A stretch of 18,113 nucleotides of DNA. Origin: Xylaria sp. FL1777 (taxonomy: Eukaryota > Ascomycota > Sordariomycetes > Xylariales > Xylariaceae). Numbering within the stretch: the stretch's first letter is position 1; each line of letters starts with the position of its first letter. The DNA lies in NCBI GenBank assembly GCA_022578965.1, contig MU400962.1, positions 1 to 18,113 of the forward strand, written 5' to 3'. The translations under genes were made by a program, and so were the position numbers. Below the pieces are notes generated by a model. That model worked only from the letters and a program-made list of their open reading frames with translations, did not search any database and was not told where the DNA came from. Positions 1-10,833 of this stretch are shown here, piece by piece.

Positions 1-795
1 TTTTTTTTATAATAGTAATAAAGTGCTATTTTAAATAAAGTTTAGCGTAAATTAAAAAAGCTTTTATATTTATAGATTTATTATAAAGCTTTAAAATAAT
101 AAGTTTAAAACTTTTAATATTTAGCATTTTTAACATTATAAATAATTTTAATAATAAAAGCAGTAATAATAATAAAAAGTTAAGTTTTTTATTTTAAATT
201 ATTATTTTAAATGTAGCAGTAATAAAAATAAGCGTTAAGTTTGCTAGTAATAATATTAGTATTAGTTATAATATAATTATTTATTTAAAGCTTTAACTTA
301 TTATTATAATAATAATTATTATTATTGCTTTAATTATTATAGCTAATATTTATATTAGTTTAAAAGTTATAATGTTTAATGTTTAAGCTGTTTTTTAAAT
401 TAAAGCAACTAGTTTGCTTTGTAGTACTAGCATTAACGTTAGTTTTTTTTTATTATTATTGCTTGATTTTTTTTTTTTTATTACTGCTTTTTTTTTAATA
501 AAAGTAGCTAATAAAAGTGCTAAAGTTTGTTGTTTTAATATATTACTAGTTTTAAAAGTCTTTAAGATTTTTAAACTTGATTTTTAATTTTTTGTTTTTA
601 ATAGCATAACTTAGATTTAGTTTTATTAGTTATTAAGTAAGGTTTATTTACGTAATATTATTTAGCATTTTTGCTTTTTAAATATTTTTTTAGTATACTT
701 TTAAAAGTTTATTTTATAAATTATTTATTATTTAATTTTTTATACTAGTATTTGTTTTTATGTATTAAGTTTTATTAATTAAAAAGCTATTAAAA
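1..795. other. AT-rich flank left of the LTR, no gene seen
   Basis: No reading frame of useful length and no recognisable motif on either strand. The plus strand is T-rich with scattered homopolymer T runs and ATT/AAT microsatellite stretches. If the strand skew still reflects an old coding strand, that strand would be the minus one. The segment is probably a decayed repeat into which the LTR element inserted, but I could not identify it. It ends at the first base of the left LTR. Confidence 0.5.
301..326. repeat. ATT/AAT microsatellite
   Basis: A short run of ATT and AAT trinucleotides. It is simple-sequence DNA expected in such AT-rich material, with no sign of function. Confidence 0.6.
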
Positions 796-1073
796 TATAA
801 TAAACCTATTATATATTAATATAATAAGTTTGCTTTTAAGGTTTTAATTTGTAAGTAATAATAAGATTTTTAACAGTAGTTTATTAAAGAGGTTTTTAAG
901 GTATTTTTACTACTATATATTAATAAAGGTTTTAAAGAATTAAAAGTAATAAGTATATTAATGCTTAGCAGTTATAAAAAATTAATAGCTAAAAAACTAG
1001 AACTAAATAAGTAACTAAATATAAAAAGTATATAATTATATAAATAAAAAAAAAGTAAAAAAAGTAGTAATTT

Positions 1074-1177
1074 TTTTTAAATTACTGCAAGTTTAGTAAG
1101 CATTAAATTATTATAAGCTTAATAAATTTTAGATTATTATAAGCCTAGTAAGCTTTAAATTACTATAAGCTTAGTAA
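1074..1177. repeat. 26-bp tandem array in LTR1 (4 units)
   Basis: Four 26-bp units at 1074-1099, 1100-1125, 1126-1151 and 1152-1177, each with a TATAAGCTT-like core (GCAAGTTT in the first, most divergent unit) and ending in TAATAA or TAGTAA. The array lies in the U3 part upstream of the TATA box, where LTR enhancers often sit as tandem repeats. An enhancer role is inferred from position only. The right LTR has five units. Confidence 0.85.
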
Positions 1178-1233
1178 GCTAAATAAGTTATTACGTAACT
1201 TTAGCTTTAGCTAGCAAAAAAAGAGGTGCAAAG

Positions 1234-1243
1234 TATATATAAA
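1234..1243 (+). promoter_or_regulatory. TATA box of the left LTR
   Basis: TATATATAAA followed by AGGCATTAAG, about 46 bases before the LTR end. The same element is at the same place in the right copy (near 13622). It fits a plus-strand core promoter with the transcription start near 1265, leaving a very short R-U5. It is the main evidence for element orientation. Any AT-rich sequence contains TATA strings, so the weight comes from its conservation and position. Confidence 0.5.
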
Positions 1244-1289
1244 GGCATTAAGCTGCTTTAAAGGCCACTTTTGTGCTAATTTTATAACA

Positions 1290-1852
1290 AATAGTTAAAA
1301 CTTCTTAAACTATTTATATATTAAACTACTTTTTAAAAACTTAAGTTTTAACATATAATTTTACACATAATAACATAAATATTAACTATAATTAATTTAG
1401 CTAAATATTAAATATTAGAATTTTTTTAAGCTGTTTAATTTTTATATAATAAAAGTAAACTATAAACTAATTTTTTAATTAATATATAAATATTTTGTTT
1501 AATATTATTTATTATAAATATTAAAGCAAAAAACATATGTTTATATAATATTAAATTTAGCTGTTAAAAGTACGTTTTTTAACTTACTTTTAATAAAGTT
1601 TATATAAAATAAATTTATATCTTTTAATAAATATATTGCTTTTTAAAAAAGCTAAAATTTAAGCTAAAACTATATAAGCAAACTATATAACCTATTATAT
1701 AATAAAGCTTGTTTATTTATTATTGCTTGCTAATAAATTAAAATTATAGAAAATTAATACTACGTTATATTTTTATATATTTTAAAAGGTTATATAAAGA
1801 ACTTTTTTATTAACTGCATTAGTTTAAATAAAACTTAAAGTAAAATATACTA
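1290..1852 (+). other. Start of LTR-element interior; possible decayed primer-binding site
   Basis: Between the left LTR and element 1 there is no gene. Two bases after the LTR comes TAG at 1292-1294. This could be a decayed TGG, the usual first three bases of a tRNA primer-binding site, because TpG-to-TpA is the change seen throughout the window. The bases after it are too mutated to name a tRNA. The rest would be 5' leader or gag of the retroelement, but no motif survives. Confidence 0.35.
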
Positions 1853-1860
1853 TATAATAA
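1853..1860. repeat. Left 8-bp target-site duplication of element 1
   Basis: TATAATAA immediately outside the left inverted repeat, identical to 5427-5434 just outside the right one. The length suits hAT-type insertion. The word is low in complexity, so part of the match could be chance. Confidence 0.65.
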
Positions 1861-1947
1861 AGCAATTATTATATAAGCATAAAGAATTACTATATAAGCA
1901 TAACTTTATATAAGCATAACTTTTTTTGGCGATTTTATTAGCTAAAA
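1861..1947 (+). repeat. Left terminal inverted repeat of element 1
   Basis: About 87 bases that pair with 5340-5426 in reverse complement. The outer 68 bases match closely and the inner part matches with small gaps (TTATTAGCTAAAA here, TTATTAGCCTAAA there). Most differences are C/T or G/A. Inside it TATAAGCATAA recurs three times, probably transposase-binding subrepeats. Confidence 0.85.
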
Positions 1948-4900
1948 TTAAGGCTTGCTAAAAGTAATTTCTAGCTTTATTTATTTTACTGTATTTACTT
2001 TTTTAGCTAATTAAGTTAACATATTTCTATTTTATGTAAAGATTACTTTTTTTTACTTTTTTAGTGCATTATATAGCATTTAAAATAAAACTTTATTAAA
2101 TAGTAAAACTTTTAAACAATGCAATTAATTTAAGCATATATTAAAGAATTAAATATAAAATAAATATATTACTGTAATATTTATAGTTATTTTAATTTTT
2201 ATTAATTTTTTTGCTTTTAAATACTAAGCTATAACTATTGTTTTTTAAACTTACTACTTATTAACCTTTTAGTATTTAATGTAGTAGTTTAATTATATAT
2301 TTAGCATTAAAAAAATAAAGCGCTTTTATTTGTTTTAGCATTATTATTTTGCATAAAAGTTTGCTTTACTTTAGCTAAAAATAATTTATTTTGATTTTTT
2401 TGTAGCTAACTTTACTTTTGTTTTATAAGCTAGCTTGCTATAAGTATATTAGCTTTAATTGCAAAATATAGTAATATGTTTTACGCTATATTTTTTAGCT
2501 AACTATAAAGTAAATTAGTAATCTTTAAGTTATAAATATATTAATATAAATTTTTAGCTAAAAATTTATATAGTTACTAATAAAAATAAATATTTAGTTT
2601 AATAAACAAAGTAAAAAAGCTTAGTTTTAAGTAAACTTTATAGTAATAAAAAATTTTAAGCTTAATAAAAACTATGCAATTATTTATACAATATTTTATA
2701 TTAATTAAAAATAAGTTTTGCTTACTTAATATAAACATTTAAGCAATATTATACTACTTATTAAGTAATACTAAGCTTTTTAATAATATAATTATTTAAA
2801 GCTTGTTTAAATAATTTTTTATAGCTAATAAATAAATATGCTATAATAAAACTTTATTTTAAGCATAAGCTTAAGTAAAATTATGCTTTTAGTTAGCTAT
2901 TATTTTTTATATTGCTTTTATAAAATAATATAAATTGTTTATATTATTTAAAAAATAACTTTTTATATTATTATTGCTTGCTTTTGTTTTAAAAGTAATT
3001 TAAATATTAAAGTTATAATATTAGCAAATATAATAATATGCTTATTAAAATTTTAAAAGCATTTATATTTTGTAAAAATATTGTAATATTAAGCGCTAAT
3101 TATTAAACTTTTAATAAAGCTTAGCTTATACTTATTTATATTTTGCTTTAGTTTTAATAAATAATACTTTTTTTTATATTATTAAAATACTTTAGTAGTT
3201 ATAAAAAACTTTGTTATTATTAAAACATTTAGTATTAAGCAGCTATTTATTAGTAAAATTTAGTTTAATTTAGCTTTAAGTAAAAAAATTAACATTTTTG
3301 CTATTACTGCTAAAAAAGCTGCTGCTTTTATTATAGCTGCTTATTTATTTTTGCTTAGCTTTTAATAAAACATTTAAATTAATATAATAAATATAAAATT
3401 ATTGCTATACTAAAAAAAACTAGTTATTTAATGCTGCTTTTATTAATTTGTTATAATTAATAATAATAATTTTAAGCTTTTATATAAATGTTTTAGTTAA
3501 AATTTAATAAATACTTTTAGTAAAAAACTAAAAACTTTTTTGCTTTTTGTTATTAATTAAGCTAAACGTTATATTAAAAACTATGCTTAAATATATTTAA
3601 CTAGTTGCTTAAAATAAAAAAAACTTAAAGCAGTTTATATTATATATATTATTAAAACTAATAACCTTAAAAAATTGCTTTTATATTTTTATATAATATA
3701 GAAATATTTATATAAAGCTAATTAAGCAATTAAGTTTTTTGTTATTTTATTTTATAACATATAAAATTTTTTGCTTATTAAAAAGCTTAATAAAAGCTAT
3801 AATTAAATTATAGCTATTTAGCTTTGTTTAGTTAATATAGTTTTAAGTATTATATATGTTTTTTTAAGTAAAAACAGATTTATTATATTGCTTTTTAATT
3901 ATACTTTAAATATTTTATGCTTAGATTTTTATATAATAACTTATTGTTTTAACTGTTTTTTTTGTTAGCTTAGTAAGCTTTTAATATAAAAAATGTGCAA
4001 ATAAATTAAAACTTAAGCTATAATTATATTTATAATGCTTTATATTATTAAAAAAACGTAATAATTATATACTTTTTTTTTGAACTTTTATAATTATAAA
4101 TTATTTATAACTTAATTTTTGTAATTTCTGTTTATAAATTTTATTACTTTAAGGTTTCTTAAGCTTGCTATATTTATTATATTAAATAAAAAAGCATATT
4201 TTTTGTTTTTTATATAAATAGCTATTTTTTTAACTAAACTAAAGCTATTAAATTTAGCAAAATTATTAATATGCTAAAACAATAAATTGTTACTAAAAAA
4301 TAGTTTGCTTAGTATAAATAAATTTAAAATAAATTTTAGTAAAAAAAACAATTTTAGTAAGCTTAGTAGTAAAAAGTTTTAAAAAAAGCAAAATACTTTA
4401 ATTAAAAACAGTTGTTAAAACAAAAGCACTAGCTAATTTTAAAAAGAAATATGCTTGCAAAATAACCTTTTAAATAAACAAAATAACGTTAACTAAAACA
4501 AACTTAATATTAACTATATATTATTAAAAAATAAATATAAAAGTAATAATTTATATTTATTTAAATAAAGCAGTAAAAAGCTAAATTATTTATGTTATTT
4601 TTATACTTGTTTATATAACTAAAGCAATTAAATAATAAGCTAATAATTTTAATTAATTATGCTATAAATAATATTAAAAGCAGTTTTAAATTTAGTTTAA
4701 CTAACAATTAAAAAGCTTAAGCTTAAAAAAAATCAAAACAGTTAAGCTGCTTTAAAAAAAGAATTAAAGTTAGCTTTTAGTTTAAAAATCAGCGTTTATA
4801 TAAACTAAAAAAAGCTAGTACTATTAGCATTAGTTTAATTTAAATAAATTGCGTTATTACTTTATATTTTTTATAGTAATTCGTAAAAGCTTTATGTTTT

Positions 4901-5339
4901 ATAAAAGCAAAAAATAATTAAAAAAGTTTAAAAATAAGCAGCAAAAATATTTTTAAAAGCATTAGTATTACTAGCGCTATAAAAAGCAAACATACTAAAA
5001 TAGCTACTATTAATAAAAGCAAACAAGCTTAAAAAAAAGTTATTATTGCTAAAAAAATACAAGCAGTATAATTAAGCTAAAAGGTTAAAAATTATATTTT
5101 TGCAAAAGTAGCTTAATAACTTTATAACGCAGTTAGTTTATTAGCATTTTTAATAATAACAAAAATTATTAAAAGTAAAAACGCAAACGTAGCTTTAGTT
5201 AAATTGTAAAGCTATTATAACACGTAATAAAACATTAAACGTTAAAGTTTTTTTAATAATGTAGCAAATATAATACAATAATATAACAGCTATATAAATT
5301 AGCATAAAAAAGCAGTATTTAAGTTTACTAATAATTTTT
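1948..5339. other. Interior of element 1, no surviving gene
   Basis: About 3.4 kb with stops in every frame every few codons. No transposase signature could be read on either strand. Most TGG, CAA, CAG and CGA codons would have become stops under this mutation, so absence of a frame says nothing about the original content. The change of strand skew near 4240 is the only internal landmark I found. Confidence 0.6.
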
Positions 5340-5426
5340 TTTTAGGCTAATAAAAACCCAAGAAAAGTTATGCTTATATAAAGTTATGCCTATATAGTAA
5401 TTCTTTATGCTTATGTAACAATTGCT
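5340..5426 (-). repeat. Right terminal inverted repeat of element 1
   Basis: Reverse complement of 1861-1947. This copy keeps several G/C bases lost from the left one, such as GGCATAAC read outward-in where the left has AGCATAAC, so the two ends have decayed independently. Confidence 0.85.
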
Positions 5427-5434
5427 TATAATAA
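5427..5434. repeat. Right 8-bp target-site duplication of element 1
   Basis: TATAATAA, identical to 1853-1860. Confidence 0.65.
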
Positions 5435-6047
5435 ATACTTACTTTAATACTAATATAAACTATAGCTAATATTAAGCTAATTAAACTATAGTTTTTTTTA
5501 TATAAATAAAAAAAAAAAACTTAAACTTAGCTTTGCATAAAATACTTAAATTAATGCTTAATAAGCTTAAAAAAGCATAATAAGTGCTTAACGCTAGCTA
5601 TTAAAACAAAATTTAATTAAATATAAATATTATATAAGCATATTAAAGTATACTAAAGTTAGCTATAGTATTAATTTTTTAAAAATTTATATATAAAAGA
5701 TTTTTTGCTAATTTATAAGTATACTTACGTATAACATTAAACAGTATCACAAAAACTTTTATATAAAAAAATAATAAGTTATATTTTATAAACTAGAAAT
5801 ATAATTATAGCTATATAAAAAACTAATAACTTAGATTTATATTAAGGTTATTAAGTTAATTAACTAAATAGCTAAACTATTTTTAAAGCTATAACTAAAA
5901 GAACTAAAACTTTTATATAAATAAAAAATGCTTTATTTGCTAAAAAAAAAGCTATTAGTTAATATGCTACACTTTTTAAAAAAGAGCTCGTATAAAAAAC
6001 ATATTTTTTAATTTGCACAAAATAATTTATAACTAAAAATCTACTTT

Positions 6048-6061
6048 AAAAGAATTCTTTT
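6048..6061. repeat. 14-bp palindrome centred on an EcoRI site
   Basis: AAAAGAATTCTTTT is a perfect palindrome. It keeps GA and TC steps, which are rare here. Function unknown. Confidence 0.6.
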
Positions 6062-6608
6062 TATATATAGCAAAATATAAAAGATATTTAAAGTTAAATA
6101 ATAGTGCTAAAAATATTAATAAAGAATTTAGTAACTAAATTACTTAGTATTTAATAAACAGCACATTTTTTTATTATATAATAAAAAAAGATATTTAAAA
6201 CTATAAAACAATAGTGCTATATAATTAATTCGTATTAAGCAATTATTATTATATAAATTACTAAAGTAAACTTTAAAATACTAGCGCTTTTAATTATTTA
6301 ATAATAAAAAAAGCCTAATTAAAAATATACCTTTAAATATATTTTTATATAAAAGTTAATTAAACTTTAAATAACGCTTATATTTATTTTAATAAAAGTA
6401 ATATTATAAGTGCTATAAGTATTATATAAATAAAAAACGCTTTTAGTATAACTATATACTATATTTATGTTTGCTTAAAGAGCTTTATGGAGGCTTTTTT
6501 TGCTTTTTTTTGCGACTAGCTAAATTTATAAAGATATTTGTGCAGCTTTAAGAACTAAACTTATAAAGACCTACTGCGTACAAAACAAGCTTATATAAAT
6601 AATAACTT

Positions 6609-6637
6609 AAAAAAAAATAAAAATAAAAATAAAAAAG
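6609..6637. repeat. AAAAAT simple repeat
   Basis: Several AAAAAT units in a row inside an A-rich tract. Simple-sequence DNA, no function suggested. Confidence 0.55.
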
Positions 6638-6788
6638 GCAAAAAACTATAATGCGACTTTTTTAACATAAAACTAGCTATAATTAGCTAATAGTATAAAC
6701 TTAAACTAGTAGTAGCTAGCAATAAGCTTAATGTTAAACTTATAGTGCTATGTAAACAAACTAAATAAAGCAATAGTAAACGCTAAGA

Positions 6789-6804
6789 TTTTTTTCGAAA
6801 AAAA
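6789..6804. repeat. 16-bp T7-CG-A7 palindrome
   Basis: Seven T, CG, seven A: a perfect palindrome around a surviving CpG. It may be a chance product of homopolymer growth. Confidence 0.6.
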
Positions 6805-7443
6805 CCTAAATAAGCAAACTATTTATAGCACTTGCTAAGTTATTAAAAAGTTATTAAAAGCGTACTACTTTTAGCAAATAAATAAGCAACTATAAATAAA
6901 CAGCAATAATAAAAGTAGCAAACGTGCTGTTTAAAACTTGTTATAAGCATTATTAATAAAGCAAAAAAAGCTTGCTATAAAAGTAAAATTGCTATACATG
7001 CAAATTTAGCAATTTAAAAATTATATAAGTAAGCAAACTAAAATTACTAACTTTTTTTATTAGTAGCCCGTGTTTTATGCAAATGTACTATAAATAAACA
7101 GTAATAAAAAATTTTTACGTATTGCTTTATTAACTTACTTTAAAGCTATTATAGCAATAAACTTTAACTAAGCTATTATTATAACTTTTGCTAGCTATAA
7201 AGCTAAAATAAAAACAAAATTAATTATAATATAAAAGTTAAACTAAACAATAAAAACAAACGTAGTTTAAGCAGCATATAAACTATTAAATAACAATTAA
7301 AAAGTTATTTTTAATAAGCAAAAAATTTAAACCTAAATATTAATAAATATATTATAAGCTTATTAAATGTTTAGCAAAAAATTAAAGGTATACTTTTAAT
7401 TATATTAGCTAATAGTTTTAAGCTTGCTAACTAAGCAAGTGCT

Positions 7444-7484
7444 AAAAAAAAAAAAAAAAAAATGCTAGCTTAAGTTAAGCTAGC
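7444..7484. repeat. 19-base A run followed by a hairpin
   Basis: A run of 19 A at 7444-7462 is followed by an inverted repeat, GCTAGCTTA (7464-7472) and TAAGCTAGC (7476-7484), with a 3-base loop. A shorter stem, CTTGCT/AGCAAG, lies just before the A run. The A run could be a decayed poly(A) tail of an inserted retroelement copy or simple slippage; I cannot tell which. Confidence 0.5.
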
Positions 7485-8330
7485 TAACTAAAAGCTAAAA
7501 GTTAAAAAGCTATTTTTTTTACTTTGCTTATTATAACGCAAGCAAAAAACATGCTTAATATACGTTAAAGTTATAATTGCAAAAAATGCAAACATAGCAT
7601 ATATTAATGAACTTTTTTAAAACTACTATTACTTTTAAGTAGCTTTTTACTTTATAAATATAATAGCAACTTAATATTATAACTACTAAAAATAAAGCTA
7701 TTAAGCTAGCATATATAAAAACAAGCAGAAATATAACTAATATAAATCTTTAAAACATGCTAAAAATAAAGCAAACTTATGCTTTATACAAACTAAAAAA
7801 AAAGCAGCTATATGCTTTTTTTATTAAAGCAACTATTTAGCTTAAGCAACAAAATGCTTAAAAGCTATTTAAATATATAAGCTAACTAAAAACGCCTTTA
7901 TTTACTGCTTTATATAGTTTATAATAAAGCTAACTTAAAGCTAACTATGTATTATTATTGCTATAAAAACGTTACGTAAGCAAAAAGCCAACAATTTAAC
8001 AAGCAAAAATACTATTTGCTTAAAAAGTTGCTTACTAGAAAAAACTACGCTAGTAATTGCGCAAAAAACAAAATCGCGAACTATTGTTAATATACTAAAG
8101 CTTTAAAATTAACCTAAAAAAAACCTGTTTAAAAACCGTTAGTAAGTAGTTTAAGTAATAAAAAGCTATGCTTATATAATAAGCAAAAACGCAAGCAGTA
8201 AAAGCAGCAATATTAAATAAAAATCAAACAACGCAATTTTTAAATAGTAACGCTTATATAATTAGCTATAAAAAAAGTATAAATTATAATAGCAAACAGT
8301 TAGCAGAAATGTTTTTATTTAGCTTTAGCA

Positions 8331-8414
8331 CAGTTTTTACTTATGTATAAAATTAGGTAGCTTTTAGCATAACTTTTTAAAGCCGTTAGTTCTAAGTAAT
8401 ACAATATATATATA
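8331..8414 (+). repeat. Left terminal inverted repeat of element 2
   Basis: Pairs in reverse complement with 10754-10833. The outer 14 bases match with one C/T change and the inner 20 or more bases match almost perfectly. The middle carries indels. It shares the short motif AGCATAACTTTT with the inverted repeats of element 1. Confidence 0.75.
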
Positions 8415-10753
8415 CTATATTTTAAATATTTTTACTTTTTTTTTATTTTTATTAAAAAATGCTAATTATTTAAAAGCATACTTTAATAATATAAAAAACG
8501 TTATTATATAACAAAACAAAAAAACTATTTCTATTATATAAAAATAAAAACACTTGTTTTTTAATATTAGCTTATATAAAGCAAGTTTATACTTTATAAA
8601 AACAAAACTTTAAAGGCTTTATAAATGCTTTAAATATTTTTGTACAGAAAAACTATATAATATGCTTAGTTATATAAGCTATAATATTAATTGCTTTGCT
8701 TTAAAAAAAATCTAAAAGTTTTACTATTATTGCTAGTTATATAACTAAGCATTTTATTGTTTTAAGTTTATAATTAAAAATAATTGCAACTTTAATTATA
8801 AAGTTATAATTAATGCTATATAAATAAATAACAAGCAAGTTTTATATATAATTAATACAGCTATATTATTTTAAGTAGCTATATTTTTAAAATTTATATT
8901 TGCATAAAACGCTTAAAAAGCTTTATATAAGTGCTAAATTAATATATACTAAAAACTTCTAAATTATATTATATATAATTTTAGCATAAACTTTTTGTTC
9001 GAAAAATTTTAAAACTAAGTTAAAATTATAAATACAAAATGCTAAAAAATGCTTATTAAAGCTTATTAAGCTATTAATAAAATAAAAAAAGCACATAAAC
9101 TTTTTTATTATACGTATAATATACTAAAAGCTAAACTAAATTATTATATAAAAAATAAATTAATTTTATAAATAGTAATTAAAGCTTTAAATAATATTGC
9201 AAAGCTTAATAGATTAATTTTAACGCTTTTTATATTTAAGGCATATTTAAAGGTTAATTAAAACTTTTTTTTTTTACTAAATATTATATAAAGAGCTAAA
9301 GCAGTTAAAAAAGCTATAAAAATGCTTTATAAAAAATAAACAAAAATTAAAATTAGCTATACAATTTATAAATATAACAAGCTAGCTTTATATAAAATAT
9401 TATTTTTATTTTTATGCAATAAAGTCTTTATATAGTATAAAAAGCAAAGCTAAAAAAAACCGTACAAAATACAGTTAATTAAAAAACTTAACATAATTAT
9501 TAATTTTATAAACAGCTTAATTTGCTTTAAATAAACATAAATTAAGCTATATTACTATATAACTAAATATACTTTAGTAAATAATAAAAAAAAAAATATA
9601 ATTGCTATAAAACTAGCTATAAAATTAGCTATACAAAAAAAACGCAAAAAACTTAAAAAAGCTAAAAACTTTTTTATAGCGTTTATATAAAACATTAGCA
9701 ATTTGTTTTTAACTTTAAAAAAGGAATAAAATTATGCTTTAGCAGTAAAATTACGTAAAAACAGCATTATTAGTATTTTTAGCGCTTTATTTAAAAAATT
9801 AAACGCTATAAAAATTAATAACCTTGTTATATAAAGTGTTTTTTAGTTCGTAAAATATAACCTAAACAAATATAATAACACCTAGATTTTTAAGTTTTGC
9901 TTTATATAAAAAATTAAAAAGAAAACAACTAAGCTATATAAAAAGTTTAAATTAGTTATATAAAGCTATAATAATACAAAAAAAAAAACTATATTAATTT
10001 AATTGCTAATAATTTAGCAAATAAGCTAATAGCTATTATTAGCTTTAAGCTTTTTATTAATTTAAGACTTTAATACTTTAAGCAAGCTTTAAAATATTAT
10101 ATAAACGTACGTATAATTAAAAAATAAGCTTACATAAAAAATTCTTGCATAACTACTTTTTAAACTTGTTTTAAAATATTCTAAAAAAACAATTATATAA
10201 ATTATATAACTATTATATAGCTTAACTAAATTAAAGCTATATTAGTTTAAAACTTATTACTAATATTACTATAAAAAACTTAATATAATAGTTTTTACGT
10301 ATAATTTATGTTTATTGTTTATATTAAAACTTTTATATAAATTTAACATTATAGGTTTATAAATAAACAATATATTTAGCTTTGCTATACTTAAATTTTT
10401 AATAAAAAAAAACATAAATTATATAAAGCAAAGTTTTATATAAAACTAAAAAAAACTTTATAACAAAATTACCTTATTAAATTTAATAGTAGTTAAGTTA
10501 TTCTTTTATATAAAAAAAATATAACGTTTACGTAAAAAGGCTAAATAAACTAATTAGCTTTAATTAACTTTTATATAAAAAATGCTACATAATAATATGT
10601 TTTTTAACGCGTATGCAGCGCTTATATAAGCAGCATTTGCTAATTAAAAGCTATATATAACTTTGCAGCTATTACTTAAATAACTAATTTAGCACTAATA
10701 AATATTAAAAATTTAAACTATAAAATTAAGTAGCAAATAAATAATTATAACTA
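8415..10753. other. Interior of element 2, no surviving gene
   Basis: About 2.3 kb without a usable frame. The plus strand is A-rich with most surviving C in GC, AC or CA steps, so an old plus-strand transposase is the likelier orientation. A stop-poor stretch near 9840-9990 reads as basic and hydrophobic residues in one plus frame, but I could not match it to a family. Confidence 0.5.
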
Positions 10754-10833
10754 TATATATATATTGTATTACTTAGGCTAATAGCTTATTAGCTATGCTA
10801 GTTTTTATTTCTTATATATATAAGTAAAAACTA
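10754..10833 (-). repeat. Right terminal inverted repeat of element 2
   Basis: Reverse complement partner of 8331-8414. It is about four bases shorter through small gaps in the middle, and its first base reads T where the left end has C, a C-to-T change. Confidence 0.75.

Larger units (their letters stand above)
796..1289 (+). mobile_element. Left long terminal repeat (LTR1), hypermutated
   Basis: This 494-bp block is repeated in direct orientation at 13159-13677. The two copies align end to end apart from one extra 26-bp unit in the right copy and one base in a poly-A run. LTR1 starts TATAATAA where the other copy has TGTAATAA, and it ends TTATAACA, so the ancestral ends are TG...CA with imperfect inverted termini, as in LTR retrotransposons. 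A TATA box close to the 3' end gives plus-strand orientation, so this would be the 5' LTR. Outside the tandem array the copies differ at about 43 sites, nearly all C/T or G/A, so both have been hit by C-to-T mutation. The flanking 5 bases (TAAAA) do not match those after the right LTR (TTATT). Confidence 0.85.
1861..5426. mobile_element. DNA transposon 1 (hAT- or Mutator-like), decayed, 3566 bp
   Basis: Bounded by terminal inverted repeats at 1861-1947 and 5340-5426. They start AGCAATT and end AATTGCT, are about 90% alike over their outer 68 bases, and are flanked by a perfect 8-bp direct duplication. Eight bases is the duplication typical of hAT elements. Inverted repeats of this length are more typical of Mutator-like elements, which usually duplicate 9-11 bases, so the superfamily stays open. 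The interior has no surviving frame and I recognise no transposase motif. The plus strand is T-rich from about 2000 to 4230 and A-rich from about 4260 to 5340, which hints at an old minus-strand gene on the left and a plus-strand one on the right. The element interrupts the interior of the LTR element. Confidence 0.75.
5435..8330 (+). other. LTR-element interior, A-rich block, no surviving gene
   Basis: This 2.9-kb block is A-rich and C-richer than G on the plus strand, as expected for an old plus-strand gene, and it would be gag or pol of the LTR element. No reverse transcriptase, integrase or protease motif could be read. From about 6470 to 8300 it looks somewhat less depleted of G and C than its surroundings. 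The only notable readable piece is a 36-codon stop-free run at 7980-8087. Simple repeats and palindromes within it are listed separately. Confidence 0.45.
8331..10833. mobile_element. DNA transposon 2, decayed, about 2.5 kb
   Basis: Bounded by inverted repeats at 8331-8414 and 10754-10833 that begin CAGTTTTTACTTAT on the left and TAGTTTTTACTTAT (read inward) on the right. They share an inner block of over 20 bases (CTAAGTAATAC then an AT dinucleotide run), with a more divergent stretch between that includes TAGCATA. The homology may reach four bases further out (AGCA on both sides), giving 8327-10837. I found no matching target duplication for either choice of ends. The interior is A-rich on the plus strand. 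The superfamily is unknown: the size suits Tc1/mariner-pogo or hAT. It sits inside the LTR-bounded region like element 1. Confidence 0.65.

Noticed and set aside
8663..8750. Short inverted repeat ATGCTTAGTTATATA / TATATAACTAAGCAT
   Set aside because: It is only about 15 bp, low in complexity and inside element 2, with no flanking duplication, so it is not treated as a separate element.
10600..10650. GC-step cluster (GCGTATGCAGCGCTTATATAAGCAGC) considered as a tRNA or hairpin
   Set aside because: The pairing is imperfect and there is no cloverleaf, T-loop or anticodon arm.
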